From contig NC_084601.1 of assembly GCF_033807715.1 (NCBI RefSeq), forward strand, positions 13,243,690 to 13,307,689: a stretch of 64,000 nt of DNA. Reading direction: 5' to 3'. The stretch is from Cololabis saira. Its lineage: Eukaryota; Chordata; Actinopteri; Beloniformes; Belonidae. A model generated the notes under the pieces. The model did not search any database and was not told the origin of the DNA. It worked only from the letters and a program-made list of their open reading frames with translations. This document shows, piece by piece, positions 34,865-49,800 of the stretch. Numbering within the stretch: the stretch's first letter is position 1; each line of letters opens with the position of its first letter. The position numbers and the translations under genes are program-made.

Positions 34865-37800
34865 ATTCGACCTGTGATCTGGTCTGTTGCCATTTGGAAG
34901 GCCATTAGCAGTAATATATTTGATTTTTCTTTGAGGTTTGACCTCTGTTCTAAAGCGATGGCTAGTGGACCAACAGCTCTATCCTGAGGCTTTTATAATT
35001 GAGGTATGTTGTTTCAATTAAAAACAAAATAACCCAGTCTCGGGGCAGGCCTGGTGGTCTTCATTGATGAGGTGTATAGGTGTTCTTGGGGAGAGATGTG
35101 TGGGAATGACAAGCAGCTAGGAAATAATATCTAAGACTTTGATCATTTCGGTGCACATTTAAACCCTTGTGACACCTCAGCCTTGTGATTACATACTTCT
35201 GCTGTCTCCATCATTTTTCTTCAGGACTAAGCTAGAAGGTTTTTCTGTTATAATTGGGCCTGGAAAATCCGTTCTCTGTCCAACTTTGTTAGCATTGCTT
35301 TTGACATGCTTCCAGGGGTTCTGCAGTTCTTGCAGTTTTCTTTTAGATGTGCAAAGTGGATAAAAATGAAGCTTTTCCGTGTTCATTTTTGCTCACAAAC
35401 AAGATTGAAATGGGATGTTCATCACCCAAACAAAAGGTTTTGAGGACATGATTTGCCTCAGAGCTCTACCACCAGATTTCCCCATTTAACTAGATGCGGA
35501 CAAAAAAATTCTCCATAATCACAGACGTAAACTTTGATAAGCCTCTAAGCACGACTAGAAGTCAGAATGACACCCTTCTCTCTGTAAAACTGGAGGTGTC
35601 GTTTTGTTGAGGCTTTATTCCCCTTTGTGTTTCTAGCTCTGTGGTGGCGTGCCATGACAAACATCCAGGACGATAGTAAACTTTCTTTTCATGCCCGGTC
35701 AGAGAGACTGCACAGTCACCATGAGCCCTAACAGATCTGTTTCCTCCAGCTGTATGATGATAATGAAGACAAATGAGTCCCTGGCATGAAAGCACATGAG
35801 GATTACAGCACGCATGCATGTGCATACACACAGATGTATTAACCTCGTGGAAATGGGACACAATAATCCTTTATTGTGTTCTTTTAGAATGCGTGGGAAA
35901 AAGGTGGGGGTTCCCACTGTGGTTTGTGTGTCTTTTTGTTTGCGTTCTTGGTATCTGCTTACTCTTGTTCAAGTGATTGTCTGTCAGACAGAGCTATGAT
36001 GCTGATGCTCTGGCTTCACGTGTTGTCGCCTGCATTTTGTGTTTTTTCCCAGCGTGACACTGCACCAGACTTCAAGAATCCGAGAGCTCGTTGCGGCTTC
36101 AGCAGGAGGACAATGGTGGTATCAATGAGTCAAGGGCATCATGTCATGCACATTTTTACATTCTTGACACCACAAGCTGAGGAGGAGCATATGCACCTAT
36201 CTTGGAAACAAGCTTATTTTCAACCTTGGAACCAACATCATTGGAAATCTTAAATCCCCTTCTATTTTTTCCAAACGGTCGTCTAAGGCCCCGTTTACAC
36301 GGGGCAAAAACGGAGGCGTTTTCATGCGTTTTGGCCGTTCGTTTACACGAAAACGCAGCTCAAAGCCCCCAAAAACGATCATTTCTGAAAACTCCGGCCA
36401 AAGTGGAGATTTTCAAAAACTCCGTTTTCACGTTTGCGTCTAAACAGAGGAAAACAGAGGAAAACGGAGATTTAAGCTTCAGAACGTCCCATTATGCACC
36501 AGAAACTCACCAGCGTCATGTGTGCGACCTGTGTTTACAATTAGTTTGGCCACCGTCAATATTTTCTTGTATTTTACCTGTTTTATATTCCGTCTTGGAA
36601 GTAAAGCCTGAATTATGGTCCCGCGCCAGATCGACGCAGAGCTTGCGGCGCAGGGCACGCGGTGACGCGCACGCGCACAGATCCCGCGCACCCCACGCCG
36701 CAAGCTCTGCGCCGGTGCAACGCGGAACCATAAATCAGCCTCAACTGGAAGTTACACGTGTCATTTGTTGATGTTTTTTCCAGGATTCTGATCTGCTGGC
36801 ATGACGTTAACAGCGTTTTCATGCGGGTCCGTTTAAACGAGGATTTTTTTGAAAACGTAGAGGGGAAAATATCCGTTTTTGTAAATACCCGGCTACGTGT
36901 AAACGTGGCCTAACTCTGAACCAGCTCTAAATGTTGGAGCATTTACCACACTGCATCTTACAGGTGCACCGGCAGCTGTTAGGGCTGCAACGACTACCGT
37001 AGTTGGCCTATTTGATAATGACTGATTAAAACCGCTTCAATGTCACAGAGAGTCTTGGATCTTTCCAGCTCGGTGGTATAACCTTTGTTGTCCGCCATGA
37101 TGGCACACTAAAGATGAACAGCACATGATTGACAGCAAACCAGGAGACAAAACAGACAAATTTGAAGAAAATGTAAAAAAGTTAGGAGTTGAGACAAATA
37201 CCAAAATAATTTAGCCAACTCATTTAATTTGAAATATGAACCTTTCAGATGCCCTGATTGGCTGATTCCTTATTCTTTCAGTTTTAAACATCCTTTATCG
37301 CCATAAGAGACGGGCTGAACACGCAACATGCTTTTTTTTTTTTCTTTTTTTTGATTGATTGATTAACCCTAACCCAGCACTCACCCAGTTTAAATATTCA
37401 TTAGAATAGGATTACAATAAACGGACGCACTGTTGTATAAATAAGTTTGATCTTTGATGTTTCTTCCGTGGTAAACAACACACCTGCTTCATCGGATTGA
37501 AATGAAATGTCATCCCACTTAGCCGCTGCTCCAGTAAAAGGGTAATTTTAGTCAGCTACTTCCTGTGAATTTCCTCTTCTAACGATAACTCAGAGTTTGC
37601 TCTACTTTTCACTCATACACTGATTTTTGGTCAGCTTGAATGACCGGTGGTTAACCCATGTTGCGGAACATTGTTCCCCTTTAAGTGACCATAAAAGGGT
37701 CTGTTTTACATGTCAATCTATTGACCTTTCGTCCGCCAGTTTACTCCTAGGTGAGAAAAGTGTGTATTTGAATGGGTGCGGGTGATTACTCACATGGGCC

Positions 37801-40800
37801 CGAAGCCTTCAAATAACCCAGCCCGAGGAGAGCAATTGCCAAGAGAAAACAGACTTAACTTAATGGGGAAAAAAAAAAAACGTATTTCACTATTTGCAAT
37901 TTTGAAGACAAAAGGTAACAGTGAAGGGTGCTTTCAATTGTCCCAGTGAAAGCCTCTATCTTCAACCTGGTAGATCTATCCAGAAGGCTGATTAAGTATT
38001 GATTTAACAGCCAACTGGATCGGTTCTTGTGCTGCTCGTTGTTTTTCATTCTGTTTCAAATTAAAATAGAAAGCAAGTTTGGTTGAATTTTGTGCAGGTT
38101 CTCCTTGACATTGATCAGTCCTTCCCTCAAGAAAAACTCCTGCTAGTTGGTTATAATTAAGTTCAACATTCCTTTGATGTGTTACTTTTTCCCCACTAAA
38201 ACACCGGTTGACCTTAGCTCCCGATGTTAAAACGATCCCAAACATAAAACGCTGACCGAGGTCTGTGCAATTCGTTTAGTACGACGCGACTGTTTTGCCT
38301 CATTAGCAACCTGCATGTGCATTATATTTTGATTCATGGTTCGTGATGAGGCATCTCGTAAGTGTACGCACACACAGGGAGACCTGTCAGCAGTGCCACG
38401 GTGCCTAATGTAGCGTGATGTTTTGTATTGTCTCTGCCCTCTGGAAGCCACGGGATTGGATAGAGACACATAGAACAACAGAGGTACAGATAAGGATGAA
38501 CTTATTCCCATTAATTAACTGTAATGCAGCCCATCTGTAAACATAAAAGAGGCACAAACGCAGTTTTCCTCCTTCTTTTCCTTTACTTCAAAGAAGTGGC
38601 ATTTAGTCATCCCATCAATACAATTTCCTAGACAGGCAGAGTACGTATGAATGGGATTTAAAAGAGAAAAGGAACGGTCTGGCCGTATTGGCTAAGAATT
38701 AAAAAGAAGGAATAATATTTTATGGCATATAAAAACATGACGTGTCGCTATACAAGTTGTCAGGACAAATCTGATTGATTAGTGAGAAACAACAGGCCAC
38801 CTATTGTAATCTTGTAGACATGCACTCTCCAATTTGCCTTGTCATGCATTAGAGGAGATATCACACATCTTATCTTTACCGCTGGCTGCTCAGACAACGC
38901 CAGGTAAACATATTTCTCTTTGGCAGGAAGCTATTTGTCTACAGATGTGATTGCAGTCTCCGCAACAGACTTATACAAGATACACAACGTCTTGCTGCAA
39001 ACGCTGAAAGTACCTAAGTAAAGTCTGCTATGTAAACGGCACCAGCGTTGCATCTCCAGTTCAGTCTGTTGTCCAGGTAAACCGCGAGGCATTTATGCTT
39101 CTCCACTTTTTCTCCCGTGATTCAAAAACCATCTCACTTAATCGTGGCCCTCCTAAAGTCTTCAATCATTACGATTTAACAAAACCCACCACAGAAGTGG
39201 AGCATTGGCAGTTGAAGAAGGCATAACATTTTTCGTCTGTTGCGTAATCCCACTGCAGTCTTAAAAACGGTGAACTAGGGCATACGCCTCAGTAGAGGAT
39301 GCGCTCTGCAAGTAGTATATCTGTCTGCAGAATCTTTACATTTGACCTGCAATGGGATTATTACTTCAGCTTGTATTGCCCTGGACTCCTCTTTATCCGG
39401 CCAGTTAATACTTAGACCGTTAAAGGGGTTTCTTACATGTGTTGTATTGTTATACATATTGAAGATCTGCAAAGTTGCATGAATCAAAGTCCATGCCAAA
39501 GTAGTCTTTGATACTGGTAAATAGGATTGACTATTTGTGAAAACATGCTTGGGTTGTGTGTAACTGTAGCCAATGATGCCTAATGCTTTTCCCCCCCAAA
39601 ATACTAATAACGTAATCTTTCAGCTAAATACAATATAATCCCACCACATTTTCCTTTTTCTCCTTCTCTCTGAGAAAAAAATGCTGACTCTGCCACAGAG
39701 GGATCCTTTAGCCTGGTCTGTTTGTATTAATTACTTTCATCGAGCATCTTTGAACTCGTCCCCTCTCGATGATGAGTTCATTTAAAGGAGAGAAGTTTAA
39801 CAAGAAGAACAAAGACAACACAATCTCTGTGGATTTATTGCACCGCACCTGAGTGAGTGTTTTTTTTTTTTGAATTGGTAGTTTGGATGACTCATTTCTG
39901 ATGCTGGTTTTCTGCCCTCACAGTAGATGCCGCGAGGATGCCTGCGCCAGTGTTCTTGCTGCTCACTGTAAATGTTTTATCTCTATTGATACATAGGATT
40001 TGAAAGCATGAAGGTCTCTCTTTATTTTGATATTCATAGTCCAAGTTAAAGACGTGACATATCTTTGACTTTATAAGATGACAGGTTCACACAGTAAATT
40101 TGAATTATCTGAATTGAATTTTCTGTAACAACCTGACTCAATAGGACCTAGTAAGATCACAGCCATCCCTTAGTTTCATAAGTGTTTTCTACCAAGAACG
40201 GCTTCATAGTAGAGCAGCAAAGTCTTGCTTCTCATTCCTCGTCTTCAGGCAACAGAACTTATACACATCACCTTTTCTCCCAAGCTGTTCCTAGGAGTGC
40301 GCTCTTCTGCACAGAGATTGCTGACATCGTTTCCACAATCTGCTGGACCCACTCTTCTCGTTTGTTCCCAACAGCAACATGGTTGTATGTGCTTAACGCC
40401 TCATTTCTACTTCCTCTTTCAAACTTTGGATCGCTGCATCTTTCGCCATGACTTTTCTCTGGTCTTTTGGAGATATTTCTCATATTGATTCAGAGACTTT
40501 CAATCAGGTATTCCACGAACACCACCGTACCTGCCCCCATCTTATACCTTGCTTGAATGTGATGAATATTCTTGGGGGCTTCTTTGCACACCCTGGGTCT
40601 TGTTTGGTCTGGTGGACCCTGGCCTTTATCGTTCTTGTACTAGTGCATCATCGCTGTCCTTCAGAGAAGCCACTTTCCATCTGAAATTACACGTAACCAG
40701 ATGAACTACAATTGGATATATTCTTGTTTCTTTGACACAGAACACCTAAAAGTGAATACAATGGTAGCATTCATAAAATCTTATGTGTGACTGCTACATA

Positions 40801-43800
40801 TTATCTGGGGAAATGTTCCACTGGGTTATAAAACCAATTGTGATGAGATCATATCTTAAACTGAAACAATATGATTTTAATTTGGTACCGATAAGATTAC
40901 AGAAATGTCATACAAAATTACTTAGCAGATAGGAGCTGCATCTTAAGTTCTCAGTTTTTTTCAGTTTTTATTTATGTATCTTTTTAATATATCCTTAAAG
41001 TAATAAGATCATTGTGAATTCTGTTTATGATGTCCCACTGCGTGTTCTTTGCTTTGAGAGCCAGTGAGGGGGGTAAAAAAAAACAGAAAACATTCGTCAG
41101 TTTTAACTTGTTGTTGATTTGTATTTTCCTTTCATTTAATACCAGCTCTCCATATTCCTAATCAATAACTCAAATACCTGGTACCTTGGCGTATTAGCAT
41201 GGGCAAAGTGTCCACTTCTTGCCACTGTTTCTGGATGACTGGCACTATTGAGTGACAGCTGGGGTCCAGTCAGCCGGGAAACAGTTCAGAGTGTGCTTAA
41301 TGACACATACCCAGAGCTGGCACCTATAAATAAGTTAAAGTTACTCACCTCCTATAAATAAAGTTCTGGTTGTTCAGGATATTTCATTAGTGTTGTTGTT
41401 AGACATGCTGAAGAGAGCCTTTTAGCTTAAATTGTGTTGAATGTGGGAGCTATCGATAAAAGGCATATTTATTATGTGTTGAGCTTCATATTTGGCTCGC
41501 TTCTTGTATATTAAGTTATTCCAGGTACTTACTTAAATTGGCTTTTTTATTATTACTTTTTTTTAGTGTTTTTGTTGAATACACCTCATGTAGTTACTTG
41601 AAACATTGGTATGTGTCACGTAGTGAAAGCACATTCCCTCAGCCTTTTATGAAAGTGTGTGTGCGTGTGTGTGTGTGTGACAGAGACAACACGGGCCATT
41701 ATGCAGTCGGGGGGTAGGGGGGTCGCATTCCTTAAAGGGCTTGTGTTTCAAGTTCCTTAAAAGAACCCCCCCGCTGGACCTCCACATTGGCGTATAATAC
41801 GCCAACAAGACCTGAACCAACTCGCCGGTCCAGCCATTGTTTTTTTTCTTGTAACCTCCAACTTCATCATGTACTCATAGCCCTGGTCCAAAAGGTTCAC
41901 ATGATTTATGTTCACGTGAGAGTGCTGAACGTTATTTTAGAAATCCTGATCAGCAGGGACCCCCGCAAACCCAGCCAGGAGGTTCCTGTTGGCCAACCTG
42001 AGTACATGCTACACGGATGTTTTTCGCCCCGTAAAGGTTCACGAAGGCCACTTTTGCAGGGTCATTCCTGGTAATGGAGACAGGTATCAACATCATGCAA
42101 AGGCGCCTGACTTTAGTTTGCTGTGAACCGTCCTCCTCAGCAACAATCCCTCTGGTTTGAAGGTTTTGATATTTGATTTTTACACTCCTTATTGATTTTA
42201 GTCACATAATCATTAAAGTTTTTTTATTCCTTTTTCCGGGTTTTTGTCCCATTTTGAGGCTTACAGTATTTGTAGCTATGTAGATTTGGCTGCTATCCAT
42301 CGTCTTCTTTTTATTAGGAAAGATGCATTTCACCTTTTTCTTAGCCTTTTGTATACTATATTCAACAAAAACGAGCCATGGTAGTTTAGAGGTTTTTGTG
42401 TGTTGTTTATTCGGTCATTATATAGCAAGAAACAGCCCCCACCCCCATCCCTGGAACCTGCTATCGCTGAGGGACGCTGTAACGGAGCCTGGTGAAGCCA
42501 CTTTCACATGCTGTTCACCGCACACTATTATTTGTCCATTACTTGTAATTACCTATCATGATGACTGATGGAATGTTTTCGGGGCTGAGTTGGCAACCAG
42601 TTGGGATTATCCTGTTGAGGACTTCATACAATTACCCAGTCATTAAACACGGCTCAGCACGAGGACAACCTGCGTTGGGAGGGGAGTTGGGTCGAGTGGG
42701 CGGCACCTACAGTGACTGGGTTGTATCGTTTGCAAATCCAGATTCTGTAGGCCAGGCGGCTGTCATTGCTATTGCTATACCGCACCCAAAATATTGTCTT
42801 GGGGGCAAATGCTTCAGATGTGGGCGCTGCTTCGTATCACTATGTTCTGCAGTCATCAGATCCCGTTCTTTCTTCAGAGTTTCAACACGCCACAGCCCGG
42901 CTTACCTTACAGGAGATCGCTTTGTTAGAGCTGCTTTGGAGCAAAGTTTTGGGTCAGATAGTAAAACCGAAGCAGAAACGGTGCTTTTGGCAACATTGCA
43001 ATATTGTGGGTCCAAAGGTTTTAGAGAATAAGATTTGTTACAGCTTATGTTAATTCGTTTTAACAATTTCCCCTTGTTTCTTTTGAAGGTGTTTCATCTG
43101 AAGGTGAAACTGATTTAAATTATTCAGCTCTCGGTGTTTCCAATGATTGATTTTGTAGCTCGTCTTCTCTTGTATCCACCGTCTAACAGCGTTCACCTTG
43201 AGATTTATAATCTGTTAGTATGCAAAAATATTGGACCATAAGTTTGATTCATCTTTTTTGCTGTATTTTCCCTGTATATTCCTATCTTGGAACTTCTCAA
43301 AGTTGTAGAAGATCAAAACTTATCTCCGAATGATGCCAGCAGGCAAACATGACTGAGAGTAAAGTCCTCAAGCGGTTGTGTGTGTGATGTTGTCTGTCGC
43401 TGCTTTTCTGCCTTTGCTACAGTATCTTGTCGGATCAAAACGACTGCCACGTCCCGGTAAAAGTCTTTCACGCAAAAACTCAACATCCACAAGATGGAAC
43501 TTGTTTTTCTATGGGACGAAGATGCCGGTGTAGCCTGGAGAAAGATGTAACTGAATACTGTGTACATTTTATAAATGCTTGGGATGTCATCTGCGTTCCC
43601 TCGCTGCCTGGGCCAGAGATGTCTTTGATACGTTTCTTTGGATGTGTTACAAAAAAAAAAAACTTGCTGAGATCAAAGATGCCTGTGCATTAAGTCTGGC
43701 TGTCACGATATCACTAAAAACAGTAAAACCCCATTTATAAATTCAATGTTTTTCAGTTCACAGTATTGCTTTTTTTGAGTTTGTCACAAGCGGATGTGGT

Positions 43801-46800
43801 TTTCTTTAGCTCGGGATTTACCTCCCAGCTGTTTTCAGTGAATGAGATTTAAAGTCATCATGTGGTATTACAAATCAGTTTGATAGAAGCAAGACTGTGA
43901 CTGTTGAATGCTTCTGAAATGTTTATCTCTCGTTGTCTTTGTTGTCAGCTGATGATGTTGCAAGCAGCATGATCATCCCTCACATATTGTAGGTAAATAA
44001 TCATGGGGGAATATATATATTCAGCTAAAATAAAATATTTTGACCTGGGTTTCACACATTTAAGAAAGGAAATGTGATTTCTGCAGCATAGAAAACAAAA
44101 AACCCTCATTTAGATTGCAAACAAACAAACACTGATGCTTTATGTGTGCATCATTCACTACAGGTTGTGTAAAACATGTGTGAAGCAGTCAAGTACAAAT
44201 TAAAAAAAGTTAAGTAAGTCATAAAATGCCACTTCTGGATAGTGTTAAATGTATACCCAATAAGAAATTAGATAGATTTTTTTTTCTCTTTTTTTCAGTA
44301 GTGGCTGTAATTGGTTTTAAAGCGGCAGAAGCTCGTGGAGCACAGCGGGGGTTTATGTCCCGGTCGGTAACTTTGTAAACAGAGGAGATCGATTCCCTCT
44401 GAGTTCCTTTCTCATCTTAGTTAACCTTGGATTGTGGTAAAGAGCAAAAATTGATCTGCAGCCACGTTGTCTGCTCACCCTGCAGCAAAGATGAGAGAGC
44501 CGGAGGTGAGTTTCATCCTCGCTCCCTCATCCCGTCCTTCTACGGTGTTACTTTCACCTGAAAGAGAGCAATTCTGTGCAGTTTTGGTAACAACTTGATT
44601 TTGCTTCCATTTCCTGTTCTTCTAATCCTCAACTGTCACTTTCTTCCCTAATTTACTCCTTGTCGTCTGCCTTTCTCCTGTCTATCTCTCCATCGCAGCT
44701 GTCCATCTGTTTTGCTCCCAGGTTTATCATTCGTCCTTATCAGCCTCTGGTTCCTCTAGACTTCCTGCACCTCATATCAGTCTGACTGATATGAGGTGAT
44801 TACACTGTAGCACTGCTTTGCTTTCAAGAGAGATTATGCGTTACTGTCAGGATGTGCACAAACAAACCAGGTGAGTGTGGTCTCACCATAACGCCACCCC
44901 CCCCCCCCCCAAACTTAAGCAATACATATACTCAGCTCAGCATACTCAGAGGAGCCACTTAAGACTTGATGGATTCCACATTATTTTTAGACAGCATGAT
45001 GGAGTGCCAGGTAATGCAGCATTCTCTGCTTTCCTTTGAGTTTCTTCTCCCCATCTGGAAATGCTGTGTGATCAAGGCACACTGATGGCGGGTCAGTCTG
45101 CTTCAAAGCCCCGGGGATGAATAGCCCTTCATGTGAAACAATCACAAAAATGTATTCTGAAAACTCTTAGGCTTGTTTACATCCCTTTATTTGGAAATCT
45201 GTGCCGGAGCAGCTTCAGAAAAGCTCCGAGAGCATTCGAACCGTGGCAGAGCAGCGAGGATCGATTGCCAAGCTGTAATACCAGGCAATAAGTGGGATTG
45301 CACTTGTCGTTTATTCGACAGGCAATGGTCCCTTGGAAAATATGAGCTGAGTTTATTGGTGTCTCTACTGCGTGCCAGCCTTGAAATCTATTCTGTTTAA
45401 TGCTTTCTCTCCTTAAAGCCAGAGCTCATTGACTGTCAGATTACTGCGTTGATCCCCACAATCATAGAAGCTGAGTGTCTCACCAGATTCAAGATGTTTA
45501 CTTATCATTTTTGAATGAGGCTGTATGATTTATGCTCCCCTCAAGGCTACATAGTTTTAATTTAGTTTTTGAACTACAAGTCTGAATGTTTAAGAAAAAC
45601 TCACACTACCAGCATTAGAAATATCGGAAATGGTATATTTTTGGGTTCATTGTTTAATTTTTCAATATATTTAAGGCGTTGTCTAGAAAATCAACTTATC
45701 TTATCAACCTTGAGTATAAAAAGAACACAATAAAAAGAAGAAAAAGAAAATCCTGAGACTGCGGTGCAACAGGAAACAGCACTTGACACGCTGCAGTACT
45801 GAGTCATACGAGGAAACATTTCAGTAACCACTCAAGGGTTAGATGCCACTTCAGCTTAAATGGGAAAAGTCGCGGTGTCACTCGGAAACATTTCCCTGAG
45901 AGTAGATCACACGCGACAGTTCTGCCTTCACAACACAGTCCTGCACCAGAGTAACGATTAAAAAAAAAAAAAATGCTTCCCTTTGTCCTTCAGCCATCAT
46001 AGTTTAGGCTGGAATCAGAACCTCTGGGAAGACTGTGTCCAGTACTGATACACCTTTCAGTACTTGCTTCAGTCTGCACCTCTTTCATCATGTCCAGAAA
46101 TCAGAAGGGAATCCGCTTGGATGAACATAACATAAACATCCTTCTAAGCAAGTGATGTTGTCAGGATCACTATATCACAGTTTGTGGGATCAGTGATGGT
46201 ATGTTGATGAGCTTCTGGGTCACTAAAGCTGGCGAGAAACTGGCAACATAATCAACTTAATGTGCTGCTCCGTACCTTGGTAGGGTTTGTTGCTGTTGCC
46301 TTTCATAAAGCTACAGAACCCTGTTAACGTGATTGGAATTTATTCTTGTGAAATGTTTTCTTGTCTTGATAATTTCACTCAATAACTCCCTCAAATTGAC
46401 TAAACAGTTAACTCTCTCGGTCAATAAATCATGTGGAGCATCAAGCTTAAAATGAATTATGAGAGTTTGTCAAGGAAACATCAAAATTGTGCAGGGGAGT
46501 GATGCCGATGACTAAGGTGAGGAATTCTGGTGTATAGATTTAGTCCGCAGTCACTGATAAACAACCACAAGAAACCAAATATTACATTTTATATCCCACA
46601 CTTTATTTTGATTTTCTAAAGCTCAACATAATAAACTATTTTATATTACTTTGTCTCCTTTTATATTTTACAAAATCTCAAACTATTCTCTTAAGATATG
46701 AAAATGTATTGCGTCAAAAAATGCTACAAATTTTACACAAGGGGGAAAAAATTTGGCAAAAAAAAGTTGAAGGTTGCTCAAACACGATTGATTTCAAAGA

Positions 46801-49800
46801 AGATATTTGGTAAACAAAGATGATTGTGTCAATTCAAGGCTAGCTGTCACATATCTGACGCTGCCTCTCGCAGTGTGATCCTCGGTTGCATCTCCGGTTA
46901 CACTCTCTCTGTCTCTCTCCCTCCCTCCCACCTTCTAACCCACGAATTACGTGAGCAAAGAGGAATGAAAAGACATATTGTGTTCTTGTGAATGCAAGCT
47001 GTGTATGCGTGTGGTGACGGTCTTTCTTTACTCTATTGAGCTCTGCAGAGGAGCAAGGACCATGTTTTAACTAGGGTTGGATTCACCACTCTTTTGATGA
47101 GTTCCACCTATCAAATCCAGCGCTGGGAACACTTACCTTTACAACATGAGTGATTTTTAATCTGCAGAATAAAAACTTGATGTCGAAACCAAAGATCCAG
47201 TCTCCAATTAAGATTCATATAAATATTTTATTCGCTGACCAGTATAGACAAAAGAAAAATAGTGCACACTATGTGGCCTGATAGTAACGGCCGTGCGTAA
47301 CATCTTGGAATGATGCCCAGGCTTGTAGTAAATGTAGCACATGCAGCATTGCTTTGTCCGCCTTCTCCCTGTGCAGGTTAAAGGTGGAAATGAATGGTCC
47401 ATCCATGTTAAAAACTGTGGAATTGTGAGAAGGTTAATGGTGTCTTGTGGAGATGAATCTTTACAATTTGTCCCAGAATGGTGACCAAACTGTCAACATG
47501 AACATGTGCTATAATCTCAGATCATTTTGGTCCAATATGATGTTGGCAGCGGTCTACGATGAGGATTTTCATGCACACATATCTATTAAGAGGTAATATA
47601 TTGTCATTTTGAAGACATTTCCAATAACACCTAGTTGTATCAATGATAGAAAATTTGATTGATTGTTGATTGATACGGAGTAAACTGTGATGGAATGGGG
47701 ATCTTTCCAGGAGTTTCGTCACCTCTAACCCTGAGCAGTTCAAAGCAGTTGATGAGTGTGATGGAGGGTGGTATTGACCATTTAAAATAATAGCTTTCTA
47801 GTTAAGTCATAAAGTATACCAGAAACACAAAAGAGAGATGATACAAATGCCATTGTCCTGGAGTAGTTGCTCATCCAGTCCAGGACGAAGCCAGTTATTA
47901 TTTTCAGGGAAAACTTTTGTCTTTTGTGTCTGCTGAGTATTCTGTCCGCGTATTAAAATGTCAGCTCTGACTGCTTAACCCAAGTTTGAAGGCCAAACAG
48001 TGCCCTTTTCTCACACATCTCCAATGGAGTACAGTCTGACAGAAATACAGACTCATTCAAAAGCCACTGCTGCTGTTAAGCTTGTGTTTAATGTGGGGCG
48101 ATCTGACAACATCTGAACTGGTAACACACACTAATTACTTCTAGTTAATTTTAAAGTCTGACAGATTGGGTTACTGACATATCATTAAAAAAAACTCTAA
48201 CTCTAGGAGGACTTAGTTTTGTGTGGTGTGGCTTCCATCCGGCGAACAGCATTGGCGATGGAAATGATGTCCATCAAGGTCGGAAAAAGTGCTTCTTTTT
48301 TTTCACGGTATTGACATCCACTTGATTACTTTAAATGGTTAACACGTGATAGCTGTAAGGATTTAACATGTATCTCAGCTAAACTAATGAAGTGAAAGCT
48401 GGTTTTTCAGTGACAGTAGAGCATTACCATGTCAGGTTTGGGATATGTAGCATACTCCTCCGTGTACCACTGACTTATAAATAGGTTACAGTGTTTCCAT
48501 TAACACCAGCTGCCTCTAAAACTCAAAATCATAAGTTGTGTTTCCATCACTCCTGGATTTTGCACAAAACCCAAATATAACAAAGGAAATAATAATAATA
48601 ATCTTTATTTGTCAGTATTTATCACACTAAAATTGTTCTCTGCCTTTAACCTATCACCAGTTAGACTAGGAGCAGTGGGGCCCAGGGAGCAATTAGGGTT
48701 AAAGGCCCAAAGTGGTTCACCTTGGTTTCCAACCGAGGGGCTTGAACCTGGGCCCCCCAACCATGAGACTTCCACTCCACCACAAACCTGTAATGGAAAG
48801 AAATCACAAAAAAACGTTTTATGCTTTAACAAGGTGGTTTTTCAGCCATATCGATAATCCTGTTTTTTTTTTTTTTTTTTAACTGAGTTAAATCGAGCTC
48901 TTTCATTTTTATATAAGCAGCCCATTTTTCCCGACATGCTACAGACCAGTTTTGTTTTTGATTTATAATCACTGTCATCTCTTCCATTTTATAAATATCC
49001 ACTGTTACTGTATGTCACACCATGTTGACACTTTTTAGTTTTAGATTTCTTACTTGCAACCAACAAAACACTGAATGGATATTTATCTTTTTTCCCCACT
49101 CCTGCGATAAACATCCAGAATAAACTGTTTTCATTCCAAAAGAAATTACGCAGAGCTCCGTAAACACCCTTCTAATAAGTGGGCTAAGTGGGCTGTACCA
49201 CAGGGTGTGAACATGGTGTGCACGTTGGTCCCCACTCCTTCCCCAGCAGATAGGACTGGTTCCATCATAGTGTGTTTTCTGACATGGAGTGATAAAATAT
49301 CTTATCAAGCGTTTCCATCCATCTCCGTGAGTTTGTGAGTTTCCATATCGCAGTCCGATCCTCCCCTGAAATAGTCATCCCTCCCTCTTTCTCCCACATT
49401 GGCTTCATGTATTCTGTGGAATGACACTTAAATCAATCAAAATTAGCTTCTATATAATGACGTATTCGTAAATACAGATAAAAGTCTTGCTTTTCCAGTG
49501 TATGTTTATGTTTACATGTATCCAAACTGATATCCTTACCATCTTTAATCAAATTGCTCAAAGTTGTTATCCCTTTAGAGGTTCAGAATTTGAAGTTCAG
49601 AACATTACAATATATTTTTCAGGTTATATTCTTTAACCACCTTTTTCCACACAGAGGGAGTACATTGAACGCAAGGGTTATCAGTAGTGTCAGTATATTT
49701 TTCAATATCCGCCAATATCAGCCAGAGGGGCTTGCATTGGGAAAGGAAAAATGTTTTCCTCTGTATCTGATGTCATACCAATTTATCAATGCCTTCATCT

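Larger units (their letters stand above)
30587..36286. other. ctnnal1 intron 1, first part
   Basis: No exon is recognised. Contents: a poly-C run at 32488-32509, an eroded interspersed repeat near 32380-32455, a hAT-relic-like segment near 33118-33175, and a CA microsatellite at about 34829-34862. The remainder is AT-rich. Confidence 0.6.

Noticed and set aside
42558..43031. 157-codon plus-strand frame in ctnnal1 intron 1
   Set aside because: No recognisable domain, no splice context that joins it to ctnnal1, and length compatible with chance.
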